Below, in pieces: positions 1-8,738 of a DNA stretch of 64,000 nt. Origin of the DNA: Malonomonas sp036526255 (GTDB lineage: Bacteria > Desulfobacterota > Desulfuromonadia > Desulfuromonadales > Geopsychrobacteraceae); the NCBI GenBank assembly GCA_036526255.1, contig DATCYW010000008.1, positions 1 through 64,000 of the forward strand. Reading direction: 5' to 3'. The position numbers and the translations under genes are program-made. Position 1 is the first letter of the stretch. Each line of letters starts with the position of its first letter. The notes beneath the pieces were generated by a model. It was not told the DNA's origin, made no database searches, and worked only from the letters and a program-made list of their open reading frames with translations.

Positions 1-8
1 ACCATAAT

Positions 9-50
9 AAAAACAGCGACTTAGCCGATTAGGCCGGGTCGCTGTTTTTG
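9..50. terminator. Intrinsic terminator, probably bidirectional
   Basis: The inverted repeat AAAAACAGCGAC / GTCGCTGTTTTT has a 17-base loop, with an A-run on the left and a T-run on the right, so it can stop transcription in either direction. It presumably ends a gene lying left of the window. The rest of positions 51-248 holds no supported gene. A ribosome binding site GGGAG lies just before the ATG at 249. Confidence 0.75.
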
Positions 51-248
51 TTTGATCTGCACTTTTGGGGTAATGAATGTGAGATTGATTTTGCCCGACC
101 AGGAGCCTTGGATTGGGTTGAAACACTATGTGTCTTTACAGCAGAGCGCCCCCCGATCTTAAAAGGGATTTCCTTGGTGTTGCCGATCGCTTTGTGGCAC
201 ACTTTGCCTTTAATTTCAGACTGATAATTAGCTTCCGGGAGTGCTTAT

Positions 249-1847
249 ATGCAGGATAAAACCCTTCAGACGATTATCGATACCTTTTTCACCTGCAATC
301 GCGATGAGTTGATGGAGATTTTCAATGAACTGCTGAGCGCTCTGCAGACTGACGGTGTCCATAACCCCGGTGGGTTGATGTCGCGCAACTATGAGACGGC
401 TCAAGCCAATCCAGAAATCCACACTCTAACCGGTAATCTGCGCGATGCCCGCGACGCGATCTTTCCGTTTTACTGGGGGACGGACGAATGGTATTCAAAG
501 CTGCATCTTGAAAACGTCAAAGGCCCGGCCAACTACGCCTCTTTGATCGGTTCGCTGGCCTGCCTGCTGAAAAATCCGAACCTCTGTATCGATACCTACA
601 GCCAGCGCTCCAATGAACTGGAAGTAAAAGCCATCACCGCCTTGGCCAACCTGGTTTTCTACAATACCGATTCCCCCTGGGGGGTTTTTAACATGGGGGG
701 GACAATCTCCAACCTTTACGGTGGCAAGATTGGTATCGAGAAGGTGCTGCCCAAAGCCATGAGCAGTGGCTTACAAGGGGCAAAACTGGCCGGACTGGTT
801 TCAGAAGCCGCTCACTATTCGAACAAGACGCTGGCCGGCTGGTTGGGGATAGGGACCGATAATCTGCATTCCATCACGACTGACAGCAATTTCGCCATGC
901 GCATTGATGTGCTGGCCGAAAAGCTGGATGAACTCTACCAGCAGGAGGTGCGCGTTGCCTTTGTGATCGCCACCTTCGGCAGCACTGATGCGTTCGGCAT
1001 CGATGACGTTGGTGCGATCCGTAAACTGATTGACGAAAAAGCCGCGCAGTATCAGGTGCCAGCGCCGCAACTGCATATCGACGCTGCTGTCGGCTGGATT
1101 CTCTGTGTTTTGAACGAATATGATCTGCAGGCCAATCCGCTCGGCATTGAAGAGCAGGTGCTGCCCACCATCGGCACCATCCAGAAGCACGCCAAGGCCC
1201 TGAAGTATGCGGATTCGATCACCGTCGATTTTCACAAGATGGGCTGGGGGCATTACCCTGCCAGCGCCTTTATCGTCAATCGCCGCGATGACCTGCGCCA
1301 TCTGCTCAGAACCCTCGAGCAGATGCCCTATTTCAGTGAAGCCGAATTTCGTCACGACCCGGCACTTTTCACCCTTGAATGCTCACGACCGGCCATCGGC
1401 CCCTATTCGGTCATGGCCAGCCTGAACGGCATCGGTCTGCGCGGCTATCAGGTGCTGTTGGCCAATTCTCTGGAAATGGCCAATTTCACCAAGAATGAGC
1501 TGGCCAAACTGGATTACTGCAAGGTGCTTAACGCAGATACGACCGGGTCAACGGTCATCTGGTGGGTGTTGCCGAAAGGACGTAATGCCGAAGACATCTT
1601 TGGCCGGCTGGAGCGGGGCGAACTGACGGTTGAAGAGCAGCAGCGTTATTTTCGTGAAATCAAGCACCTGTTTGAAAAGCGTTGCGCAAACCTGAACCCA
1701 AAAATTGATGCCCGACTCAGCTTTACTACCGCCATCGGCTATTCTCCGCACGGCATCAATATCCCGGCCTGGAAGGCGGTCTTTTTTAACCCGAAAACCG
1801 ACCGCGCCGTCATTGAGCAGGTGATCCGCAGTATTGAGGATCTCTGA
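249..1847 (+). CDS. Group II PLP-dependent decarboxylase, substrate unknown
   Basis: A 532-residue soluble enzyme of fold-type I, from the glutamate/aromatic amino acid decarboxylase superfamily. The motif HIDAAVGW carries the Asp that should pair with the pyridine nitrogen. The motif DFHKMGWGH near residues 327-335 carries the Schiff-base lysine, K330. GGTISNLYGGK is the usual glycine-rich phosphate-binding segment. GGGAG eight bases before the ATG supports the start. The chain is longer than GadB (about 466 residues) and does not look like the Vibrio PanP aspartate decarboxylase as I remember it. It stands alone, 84 bases before tamA, so context does not name the substrate; glutamate, aspartate, tyrosine and cysteine sulfinate are all possible. 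The family assignment is firm and the substrate is open. Confidence 0.85.
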   Translation: MQDKTLQTIIDTFFTCNRDELMEIFNELLSALQTDGVHNPGGLMSRNYETAQANPEIHTLTGNLRDARDAIFPFYWGTDEWYSKLHLENVKGPANYASLIGSLACLLKNPNLCIDTYSQRSNELEVKAITALANLVFYNTDSPWGVFNMGGTISNLYGGKIGIEKVLPKAMSSGLQGAKLAGLVSEAAHYSNKTLAGWLGIGTDNLHSITTDSNFAMRIDVLAEKLDELYQQEVRVAFVIATFGSTDAFGIDDVGAIRKLIDEKAAQYQVPAPQLHIDAAVGWILCVLNEYDLQANPLGIEEQVLPTIGTIQKHAKALKYADSITVDFHKMGWGHYPASAFIVNRRDDLRHLLRTLEQMPYFSEAEFRHDPALFTLECSRPAIGPYSVMASLNGIGLRGYQVLLANSLEMANFTKNELAKLDYCKVLNADTTGSTVIWWVLPKGRNAEDIFGRLERGELTVEEQQRYFREIKHLFEKRCANLNPKIDARLSFTTAIGYSPHGINIPAWKAVFFNPKTDRAVIEQVIRSIEDL

Positions 1848-1863
1848 CCGTTTGAGTACTGGC

Positions 1864-1893
1864 TTGGGTGGGCTTCCGTGGATAGGTTATACT
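1864..1893 (+). promoter_or_regulatory. Possible sigma-70 promoter for tamA-tamB
   Basis: TTGGGT at 1864-1869 and TATACT at 1888-1893 are 18 bases apart, about 40 bases before the tamA start. The -10 matches five of six consensus bases and the -35 only three of six. Confidence 0.35.
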
Positions 1894-1931
1894 GTCTGCG
1901 GCCCACCAACCTCTGTCGCGATTTTTAGCTG

Positions 1932-3683
1932 ATGATCACTCGTTTTCTGCCAAAATTCAGATTTTTTTTGACGCCGCTATGCGTCTGCATTCTCTTCCTG
2001 CTGATCCTCCCGCAAGCCGTCTTTGCTGCCAAATTGACGATCAAGGGGGTCAGTGGTGAGTTGCAGGACAATGTGTCGGCGTTTCTGAAAGCGGTGCCCG
2101 AGCCAAGTAACGGCGGCCTGGAAAGCTACCCGGAGCAGCTGCGCAGTGCCGCAGCCGAAGCCCTGCAGGCGCTCGGTTATTACGAGCCTAAGATTATTGT
2201 AAAGGTTCAACCGCGGGAGAAGGGTGTCGCTGCTGATATCAATATTGTCGCTGGTCGTCCGGTGCTGCTTGAGCGGTTTGACTTTGCGCTTGAGGGGGAT
2301 GCCCGGCAGGATGATGCCTTTGAACAGCTCGTTTCCGAACGAAAAATGCAGACTGGGGATGTCTTTCATCACGGCCATTACGAAGCATTTAAAACCGCAG
2401 TCAGTAATCTGGCGCTGACCCGGGGCTATTTTGATGCCACATGGCAGACGGCGCGGGTCGAGGTTCGCGGCAAAGAGCGGCTGGCTGACGCGTCACTGGT
2501 TTTTGTCTCCGGCCCACGCTATCGCTTCGGTGTCATAAGCATCAGTGGTGCAAGTCAGCTCGAAGAGCTGATCCTGTCTTCACGGACGTTCGAACCCGGC
2601 GATTATTACCTCGCTGAAAAAATGTCAAATTACAATGTCGCTTTGAGTGACAGCAATTATTTTCGCAGCGTTATGGTCCGGCCGCTGCTCGAAGAGCGGA
2701 GCGATGGCAGTGTGCCGATTGCCGTGCAGGCGGTTCCGAAAGCGGAGAATATCGTCAGCATCGGTGGCGGTTATGCCACCGACGTCGGTCTGCGTGGCAA
2801 ACTGAAGTGGACCATCCCGCGGATCAATCAGGCCGGTCATTCGATCATTACCGGCATCGAAGTCTCCTACCCAGAGCAGAACATGACGGTCGCCTACAAA
2901 ATTCCGATCGAGGACGCCAGCGATAATTTTGCCCTGGCACAGGCCGGCTATCTGCACAAAAATTCCGAAGACACCGAAAGCAGCAAGTACAGCCTGCAGG
3001 GTCGACGCCAGTGGCGACTGCCTGATCTGTGGACGCGGTCCATTTCACTGAGTTACGAAGCAGAAGATTTTCGTCAGGGCGCGCAGCGGGATGTGACCAA
3101 CCTGCTGCTGCCCGGTATCAGCTTTACCCGGGACCGCACCAAGGGCGGACTCAATGTCACCTGGGGGGATCGGACGCAATTCTACCTGGAGGTTTCCGAT
3201 CCGATCTGGGGGTCGGATGTCCGGTTGGCGAAAATCCGCGGCGCCGGCAAGTGGGTGCGGACCGCCGGGGAAGATAGTCAGCACAAGCTGATTGCCCGTG
3301 CCGATCTCGGTGCGATCCTGGTCGACAGTATCTTTGACGTTCCCGCGTCGCTGCGATTTTTTACCGGTGGCGATCAATCGATCCGTGGTTTCAGTTACGA
3401 AAGTGTCGCTCCCAGGGATGAGCAGGGGCTGCTGGTCGGGGGCAAATATCTGACCGTTGGCAGCCTGGAGTATAGTTATCCGGTGCTGGAGGATTGGCGA
3501 CTTGCCGGGTTTGTCGATTTTGGTACCGCCACCAACGATTTCAGTGAGCCGGTTTCGGTCGGCAGTGGCGTCGGTCTGCGCTGGATTACCCCGGTCGGAC
3601 CTATCCGCCTTGATCTGGCCTTCGCCCTCTCGGAGCCGGGCAAACCCTGGATGATCCACTTTTCCATGGGGCCGGATATATGA
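1932..3683 (+). CDS. tamA: Outer-membrane assembly factor TamA (Omp85 family)
   Basis: A 583-residue outer-membrane protein that, with TamB, forms the translocation and assembly module linking the inner and outer membranes. Residues 1-32 are a signal peptide ending VFA|AK. POTRA-like domains follow to about residue 265. The C-terminal half is a 16-strand barrel of the BamA/TamA type, and contains the lid-lock motif SIRGF near residue 482. The length is close to E. coli TamA (577). The stop overlaps the tamB start by four bases (ATGA), so the two are co-translated. Two ATG codons in a row open the frame; the first, at 1932, is used here, though the Shine-Dalgarno signal is weak. Confidence 0.93.
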   Translation: MITRFLPKFRFFLTPLCVCILFLLILPQAVFAAKLTIKGVSGELQDNVSAFLKAVPEPSNGGLESYPEQLRSAAAEALQALGYYEPKIIVKVQPREKGVAADINIVAGRPVLLERFDFALEGDARQDDAFEQLVSERKMQTGDVFHHGHYEAFKTAVSNLALTRGYFDATWQTARVEVRGKERLADASLVFVSGPRYRFGVISISGASQLEELILSSRTFEPGDYYLAEKMSNYNVALSDSNYFRSVMVRPLLEERSDGSVPIAVQAVPKAENIVSIGGGYATDVGLRGKLKWTIPRINQAGHSIITGIEVSYPEQNMTVAYKIPIEDASDNFALAQAGYLHKNSEDTESSKYSLQGRRQWRLPDLWTRSISLSYEAEDFRQGAQRDVTNLLLPGISFTRDRTKGGLNVTWGDRTQFYLEVSDPIWGSDVRLAKIRGAGKWVRTAGEDSQHKLIARADLGAILVDSIFDVPASLRFFTGGDQSIRGFSYESVAPRDEQGLLVGGKYLTVGSLEYSYPVLEDWRLAGFVDFGTATNDFSEPVSVGSGVGLRWITPVGPIRLDLAFALSEPGKPWMIHFSMGPDI

Positions 3684-6600
3684 GTCAACCGGACGCCTCA
3701 ACATCATTCAAAAGCTGGTTGCACTGGGCCGTTTACCTGCTGCTCTTAAGCGCGCTGTTCGCGGTGTTGCTGCTGCTCGGGACTCATAGCGGCAACCAGG
3801 CGCTGTTACGCTTTCTGCCCAGGTTGGAGCCGCGCCTGAGCGTGACGCTGGAGCGCGGACTGCTGCTGGGGGACGCCAGCGTCAGCCAGTTGCGCTGGAG
3901 CTCGCCCGGTGTCGAAATTGATATCCCCCGCGCCGACTGGTCATGGAACTGGCAGGGGGTGTGGCAAGGGAACCTCAGCCTCGATCGGCTGCACAGTCAA
4001 GGGGCAAGCATCGTCATCGCTGCAAGCTCTGAGGAGGCCGCAAAGGCTGCAGATGAAGAGCGCGCGGAGCCGTTTGAACTGCCATTCAGTATCGAACTGC
4101 ATGAGCTGCGAATGGAGCAAACCCGAGTCGATGTCTATGGCGATAAGATTGAGTTAGACGTGCTGCAGGGTGCTGCACGTCTCGATCAGCAGGGGCTGCG
4201 GGTTTCAGCGTTGGAGCTGCAGGATTTGCAGATCCTTCTGGCCGGCTTGCAGCGCGCCGAACAACGCTCTGCATCCGCGCCAGCCACAGCGGATACGCCA
4301 GGCCTGGCGCCCAAAATCTACCTGCCGTTTCCAGTCCAACTTGACGGACTACAGCTACAAAATGGCCGCTTTGAACAAGCGGGGCTGCGGTTTGCAGTCG
4401 AGCGTCTGCAGCTGTCGGCAGAGGCGCAACCGTTCGCAACCGCCGGCAGTGCGGCTGGAGAAAATACGCCCTACCGCATCGGGTTGCAACACCTGCAACT
4501 GGAACAGGTCAGTCTTGATTTGCCAGGGCAAAAAATAGCTCTCAAGCAGTTGCAACTGGCTGCAGCATTGATTCCAGAAGGTTTGTCCGTATCACCACTG
4601 AAATTGCAGGATTTGCGAATCGTGCTGGCAGCGGAAGCAAAGAATCCCGCAGACACTGAACCCGAAATGACTCGTTCGGACGCCACGCCGATCCATTTTC
4701 CGGAAGTTACCCTGCCATTCCCGATCCGGCTCGAAGGGCTGTCGCTTCAGAACGGACGGTTTGAGCAGGCGGATGAGTCCTTCATCGTAGAACAGCTGCA
4801 GCTTTCGGCCCGAGGGCAGCAGGCTGAGATTCAACTGCAGCAGTTGACGCTCGAAATTCCGCAGGCGGCATTACGGGCGCAGGGGAAAATCGCTCTGCAC
4901 AAAAGCTATCCACTCGATCTGCAGATCGAAGCAACCCGGCTTACGCTGCCCCCCTTTACCCGGTTGACGGCTAATTTACTTGCCGGCGGCAGTCTTGAAG
5001 ACCTCAAGCTCGAGCTGAAAACCGTCGGAGAGCTCAACAGCCAACTGACCGGCAGGGTCAATCTGCTCGATCCGCAGCTGCCTTATAGCGCGCAGGTCGC
5101 CTGGCAAGAGTTCGGCTGGCCGCTGGAACTGCCGCAGTACTTTTCAGAAAGCGGCCGGGCTGACATTCAGGGAACCCTCAGGGAGTACCGCTTCGAAGTT
5201 GCCGCGCAGGTCAGCGGCGATCAGCTGCCTGCTTTGTCAGTGGCAGCGAAAGGGCAAGGGGATGACCGGCAGCTGAGCTTTGCACCGCTTGAGGTCGATG
5301 TCTATCAGGGACAGGTCGCTGCGACCGGAACCCTTGGCTTCGCGGAGGGAGTTGACTGGCGGGGAACACTGACTTTCGCCGACATCAATCCGGCCGAGTT
5401 ACGGGCCGATCTGCCCGGCAAACTGTCCGGCAGTCTGCACACAGAATTCAATCTGCAGGATGACGACTGGTCTTTGCAGTTGCAGGATATCAAGCTGGCG
5501 GGAGTGCTGGCCGAGCAGCGCTTAAAGCTGCAGGGGCAGGTCTCTGGCAATCAGCGCGGCGAATGGCAGATCACCGAGCTGGAACTTCTCAGCGGTGACA
5601 ATCACCTGTTGGTTAACGGTCAGATCGGTGAACAGGCTGATCTGCAAGGGACGCTGCAGGTTGTCGATCTGCAGCAATCGATCCCGCAGGCCGCAGGCCG
5701 ACTGGCTGGAAGCTTCAAGCTGACCGGCGCGAAAGCCTCTCCGCTGCTCGATTTTTCACTCTCCGGCGAGCAACTGGCCTATGCCGGGCAGCGTGTCGCC
5801 AAGCTCAAGACCGAAGGTCAGGTGCAGCTCAGTAGCGACCCGCGTGGCAAGATCAGTCTGCAACTCGAAGACGGACTCTATCAGGGGATCCTGGTTGAGC
5901 AGTTGGAGCTGTTGCTTGCGGGAGATCTGCAGAATCATCAGTTAGCGCTTGAGCTTTATGGCGAGCAATTGTCGCTGCAAAGCAGCGTTCAGGGACAATA
6001 TGTCGAACAGCTCTGGCGCGGGCAGCTGCGGAACAGCTGGGCGCAGACGCCATTCGGTCGTTGGGAGCAGGACGTTCCATCGCAGCTGCTTTATGATGCG
6101 GAGCAGCGTCAGCTGATTGTCGAAAGACACTGCTGGCACTCTGACGACGCCAGCCTCTGCCTGGCTGAGGATGCCAGCATCGGCGCCGAAGGGGATCTGA
6201 GTCTGCGGTTGGATAACTTTGCCGGCAGCCGGTTGGCGGAGCTGCTGGCCAAAGGTTTTGTCTGGCAGGGGATGCTTTCTGCGACAGCCGATGCTCATTG
6301 GGCGCCGGAGCAGCAACCCAGGGCTCACGTTGAGCTGTCGGCCGGCAGCGGAAGCTTTGAGATTGTTCAGGATGGTCAGACTGTTCAGGCGGATTATCAG
6401 CAGCTGGCTCTGACGCTGACACTGGCCGAAGGGCTGGCGAATTCGCGCTTGCAGCTGCAGTCAGCCCAGCTTGGTCGTGGAGAAATCAACCTGCAGCTGT
6501 CGTTGCTGGAGAAAGAGCGTTCGCTGCAGGGGCAAATCGACCTGGCGGCATTTCAGCTGAAATTTCTACAGCCGCTGATCGCTCCTTTTACGGAAATCGC

Positions 6601-7792
6601 CGGTTCGGTCGATGCTGAAGCAACCATCGGCGGAACGCTCAAGCGGCCGCTGGTCAGCGGGGCCGTCGCTTTAAGCGATGGACAGTTGAAGGGCCCCAGT
6701 CTGCCGACCAGTTTGGAACAGATCGGCATTCGGGCTGAATTTAATAACGATCAGGCGGAAATCAGCGGAGAGTTGCTGCTCGGCAAAGGGTTGGCGCAAC
6801 TCGAAGGTGTTATCGATTGGCAGCAACCCCCGGCGACCGGTTGGCTGACCCTGAAAGGTGCCCGGCACCGATTCAGTTTTGAGCCGGGGATGACCTTGCT
6901 GCTCAGTCCTGACCTGCGTCTGGATTATCAGCCGGAACTGCTGGAAGTCAGCGGGACGGTTGTCGTGCCCTACGGCCGGATCAAGCTGAAACAGTTGCCG
7001 AAAGGGGCGGTCAACCGTTCGGCTGATGTGGTGATCGTCGATGCTCCGAAGCGCGCAAAGAAGCAGCAACTGCTGCCGCTTGCGCTGGACCTGGACGTGA
7101 TTCTTCATGATGATGTGAAAATTGATGCGTTCGGCCTGAAAGCCGACCTGGAAGGAGAGTTGGCTGTCAAGCAGGCCCCCGCTCAGCCACTGGCCGGCAA
7201 CGGCAGTATCGAGCTGCAGAAAGGCAGCTATAAGGCCTTCGGGCAGAACCTGCAGATCAATAAAGGGTTGCTGCTTTTTGCCGGACCGATCGGTGAGCCC
7301 TTTGTCGATGTCGATGCTATCCGTAACCCGGATGCGACCAGCGATAATGTGATTGCCGGATTGCGTTTGCGCGGCGCGGCGAAAAATCCCAAAATCACGA
7401 TCTATTCCGAACCGGCAATGGCCCAGCAGGAGGCACTCTCCTACCTGCTGCGCGGCCGTTCGCTGGCGTCCAGTTCCGATACCTCGCAGGATACGACAGT
7501 CGCCACCGCGCTGCTCGGCGCCGGACTCGGCAGCAGCGAAGGGATCATCAGTGACCTGGGACAGGCACTCGGGGTCAGGGAGCTGGCGGTCGATACCCGC
7601 GGCGAAGGCAGCGACACCAAGGTTGCCGTCAGCGGTTACCTGCTGCCGGGGGTGCAGGTCAGTTACGGTGTCGGGGTTTTTTCACCGGCGACCGAAATCA
7701 CCTTGCGTTACGAAATCCTGCCGAAACTGATGCTCGAAGCGATCAGCGGTTTAAGGTCAGCAGTCGACCTGCTTTATGAATTCGAGTTCTAA
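3680..7792 (+). CDS. tamB: Translocation and assembly module protein TamB (DUF490/AsmA-like)
   Basis: A 1370-residue periplasm-spanning protein anchored in the inner membrane by one N-terminal helix (about residues 14-34). Most of the chain is amphipathic beta structure forming the lipid-carrying groove typical of AsmA-like bridge proteins. The C-terminal 350 residues carry the conserved DUF490 domain, ending in a TamB-like SAVDLLYEFEF. It is about 110 residues longer than E. coli TamB. Part of the excess lies in an N-terminal region (about residues 134-410) built of repeated segments that begin LPF[SP][IV] and continue LQNGRFEQA...VEQLQLSA. It is co-translated with tamA. Confidence 0.93.
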   Translation: MSQPDASTSFKSWLHWAVYLLLLSALFAVLLLLGTHSGNQALLRFLPRLEPRLSVTLERGLLLGDASVSQLRWSSPGVEIDIPRADWSWNWQGVWQGNLSLDRLHSQGASIVIAASSEEAAKAADEERAEPFELPFSIELHELRMEQTRVDVYGDKIELDVLQGAARLDQQGLRVSALELQDLQILLAGLQRAEQRSASAPATADTPGLAPKIYLPFPVQLDGLQLQNGRFEQAGLRFAVERLQLSAEAQPFATAGSAAGENTPYRIGLQHLQLEQVSLDLPGQKIALKQLQLAAALIPEGLSVSPLKLQDLRIVLAAEAKNPADTEPEMTRSDATPIHFPEVTLPFPIRLEGLSLQNGRFEQADESFIVEQLQLSARGQQAEIQLQQLTLEIPQAALRAQGKIALHKSYPLDLQIEATRLTLPPFTRLTANLLAGGSLEDLKLELKTVGELNSQLTGRVNLLDPQLPYSAQVAWQEFGWPLELPQYFSESGRADIQGTLREYRFEVAAQVSGDQLPALSVAAKGQGDDRQLSFAPLEVDVYQGQVAATGTLGFAEGVDWRGTLTFADINPAELRADLPGKLSGSLHTEFNLQDDDWSLQLQDIKLAGVLAEQRLKLQGQVSGNQRGEWQITELELLSGDNHLLVNGQIGEQADLQGTLQVVDLQQSIPQAAGRLAGSFKLTGAKASPLLDFSLSGEQLAYAGQRVAKLKTEGQVQLSSDPRGKISLQLEDGLYQGILVEQLELLLAGDLQNHQLALELYGEQLSLQSSVQGQYVEQLWRGQLRNSWAQTPFGRWEQDVPSQLLYDAEQRQLIVERHCWHSDDASLCLAEDASIGAEGDLSLRLDNFAGSRLAELLAKGFVWQGMLSATADAHWAPEQQPRAHVELSAGSGSFEIVQDGQTVQADYQQLALTLTLAEGLANSRLQLQSAQLGRGEINLQLSLLEKERSLQGQIDLAAFQLKFLQPLIAPFTEIAGSVDAEATIGGTLKRPLVSGAVALSDGQLKGPSLPTSLEQIGIRAEFNNDQAEISGELLLGKGLAQLEGVIDWQQPPATGWLTLKGARHRFSFEPGMTLLLSPDLRLDYQPELLEVSGTVVVPYGRIKLKQLPKGAVNRSADVVIVDAPKRAKKQQLLPLALDLDVILHDDVKIDAFGLKADLEGELAVKQAPAQPLAGNGSIELQKGSYKAFGQNLQINKGLLLFAGPIGEPFVDVDAIRNPDATSDNVIAGLRLRGAAKNPKITIYSEPAMAQQEALSYLLRGRSLASSSDTSQDTTVATALLGAGLGSSEGIISDLGQALGVRELAVDTRGEGSDTKVAVSGYLLPGVQVSYGVGVFSPATEITLRYEILPKLMLEAISGLRSAVDLLYEFEF

Positions 7793-7821
7793 CCCTTCCG
7801 CAAAATCCCCCCATTCCTGAC

Positions 7822-7850
7822 TTGACGCTTCGCCCGTCTCGTGATAGTTA
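7822..7850 (+). promoter_or_regulatory. Promoter of the lexA-dinB cassette
   Basis: TTGACG (7822-7827) and TAGTTA (7845-7850) are separated by an ideal 17 bases, 31 bases before the repressor start. The -10 hexamer is the left arm of the palindrome at 7845-7864, so a bound repressor would block polymerase. Confidence 0.6.
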
Positions 7851-7864
7851 CTTTATGGTAACTA
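7845..7864 (+). promoter_or_regulatory. Candidate LexA-type operator
   Basis: TAGTTACTTTATGGTAACTA is a perfect inverted repeat with 7-base arms and a 6-base centre. It covers the -10 hexamer of the cassette promoter and ends 16 bases before the repressor start codon. Its position suggests autorepression by the downstream LexA-like protein. It does not match the E. coli SOS box (CTGT-N8-ACAG). Confidence 0.6.
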
Positions 7865-7880
7865 TTTGCAAGGAGTGGCG

Positions 7881-8489
7881 ATGGCTTCACTGACCAAGCG
7901 ACAACAGCAGGTCTACGATTTTATCAGCGATTATCTTCAGCGCTGCGGTTATGCCCCAAGCTTGCAGGAGATCGCTGCACATCTGAATGTGCGCGGTAAC
8001 CTGGGGGTGATCCGGCACCTGCAGGCGCTGGAAAAAAAGGGCTGCATCCGCCGCACCGTAGGCAGTTCGCGCGGTATCGTCCTGCCCGGTCGGTCGAGCA
8101 CGGCGGTTGCGCTGCCGCTGGTCGGCTCGGTGCAGGCCGGCGCGCTCAGTGAAGCGCTGGAGGACGTTGAGGGTTCGCTGGCGGTCGATCCGTCGCTGGT
8201 GCGCGGGGAGGGGTGCTTTGCGCTGCGGGTCCGTGGCGATTCGATGATCGAAGCACAGATTGCGCCCGGTGATCTGGCGATTGTCCGGCCGCAGGCCAGT
8301 GCTGAAAATGGCGATATCGTAGTTGCGATGTTCGACGGCGAGGCGACCCTTAAGCGCTTTTTTCGCGAAGCGGGACAGATTCGGCTGCAGCCGGAAAACG
8401 CCCGGATGCAACCGATTATCATCACGGCCGAAGCTGGCGAAGTGGCGATCATCGGCAAGGTGACGGGCATCGTCCGGGCGTTGGGGTAA
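7881..8489 (+). CDS. lexA: LexA-family SOS repressor / autopeptidase
   Basis: A 202-residue transcriptional repressor expected to cleave itself on RecA activation. An N-terminal winged-helix domain (about residues 1-68) is followed by an S24 peptidase domain. The cleavage site is A86-G87 in VQAGA, the nucleophile is S121 in RGDSM, and the general base is K158 in ATLKRFF, so the protein should be cleavable. The start at 7881 is set by AGGAG at 7871-7875; an upstream in-frame TTG at 7866 would lie over that site. It heads a tight cassette with the small ORF (3-base gap) and dinB (4-base overlap). It may be an accessory LexA paralogue rather than the main one; a genome-wide search would tell. 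Confidence 0.88.
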   Translation: MASLTKRQQQVYDFISDYLQRCGYAPSLQEIAAHLNVRGNLGVIRHLQALEKKGCIRRTVGSSRGIVLPGRSSTAVALPLVGSVQAGALSEALEDVEGSLAVDPSLVRGEGCFALRVRGDSMIEAQIAPGDLAIVRPQASAENGDIVVAMFDGEATLKRFFREAGQIRLQPENARMQPIIITAEAGEVAIIGKVTGIVRALG

Positions 8490-8492
8490 GGC

Positions 8493-8738
8493 ATGCCTGA
8501 AACGAAAGATGGCCTCCGTGTCGGTGTTATTCACGGGCCGGGCAACGCGATTAAGCCGGTCTGGTTCGATCTGAACCGCCGCAAGCACAGTATCCGCGAA
8601 ATTACCAACTGCTGGCGCGAACGTCGTGGTGATACAGCTTTGCTGCATTTTCACGTGGTAGACGAGGGAGCGCTTTACGAACTGATCTACAACCTCACCA
8701 GCGGTTGCTGGCTGCTGGAGCAGATAGAGAGTTTATGA
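8493..8738 (+). CDS. Small conserved protein of the lexA-dinB cassette (DUF6504-like)
   Basis: An 81-residue soluble protein with no membrane segment or signal peptide. It is rich in aromatic and basic residues in the pattern KPVWFDLNRRKHSI, then NCWRERRGD, then LLHFHVVD and a final CWLLEQIE. The pattern resembles DUF6504, a family found beside dinB/imuB-type polymerase genes; I assign this from memory and with caution. It starts three bases after the lexA stop and its TGA overlaps the dinB ATG, so it should be made together with the polymerase. A role as a polymerase accessory factor is inference from position only. Confidence 0.75.
   Translation: MPETKDGLRVGVIHGPGNAIKPVWFDLNRRKHSIREITNCWRERRGDTALLHFHVVDEGALYELIYNLTSGCWLLEQIESL

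Noticed and set aside
195..208. TGGCAC followed closely by TTGC upstream of the PLP decarboxylase, resembling a sigma-54 promoter.
   Set aside because: Only eight bases separate GG and GC; sigma-54 needs ten, and spacing is strict.
7887..8654. A 255-residue open frame antisense to lexA and the small ORF.
   Set aside because: It covers two well-supported genes and has no recognisable domain.
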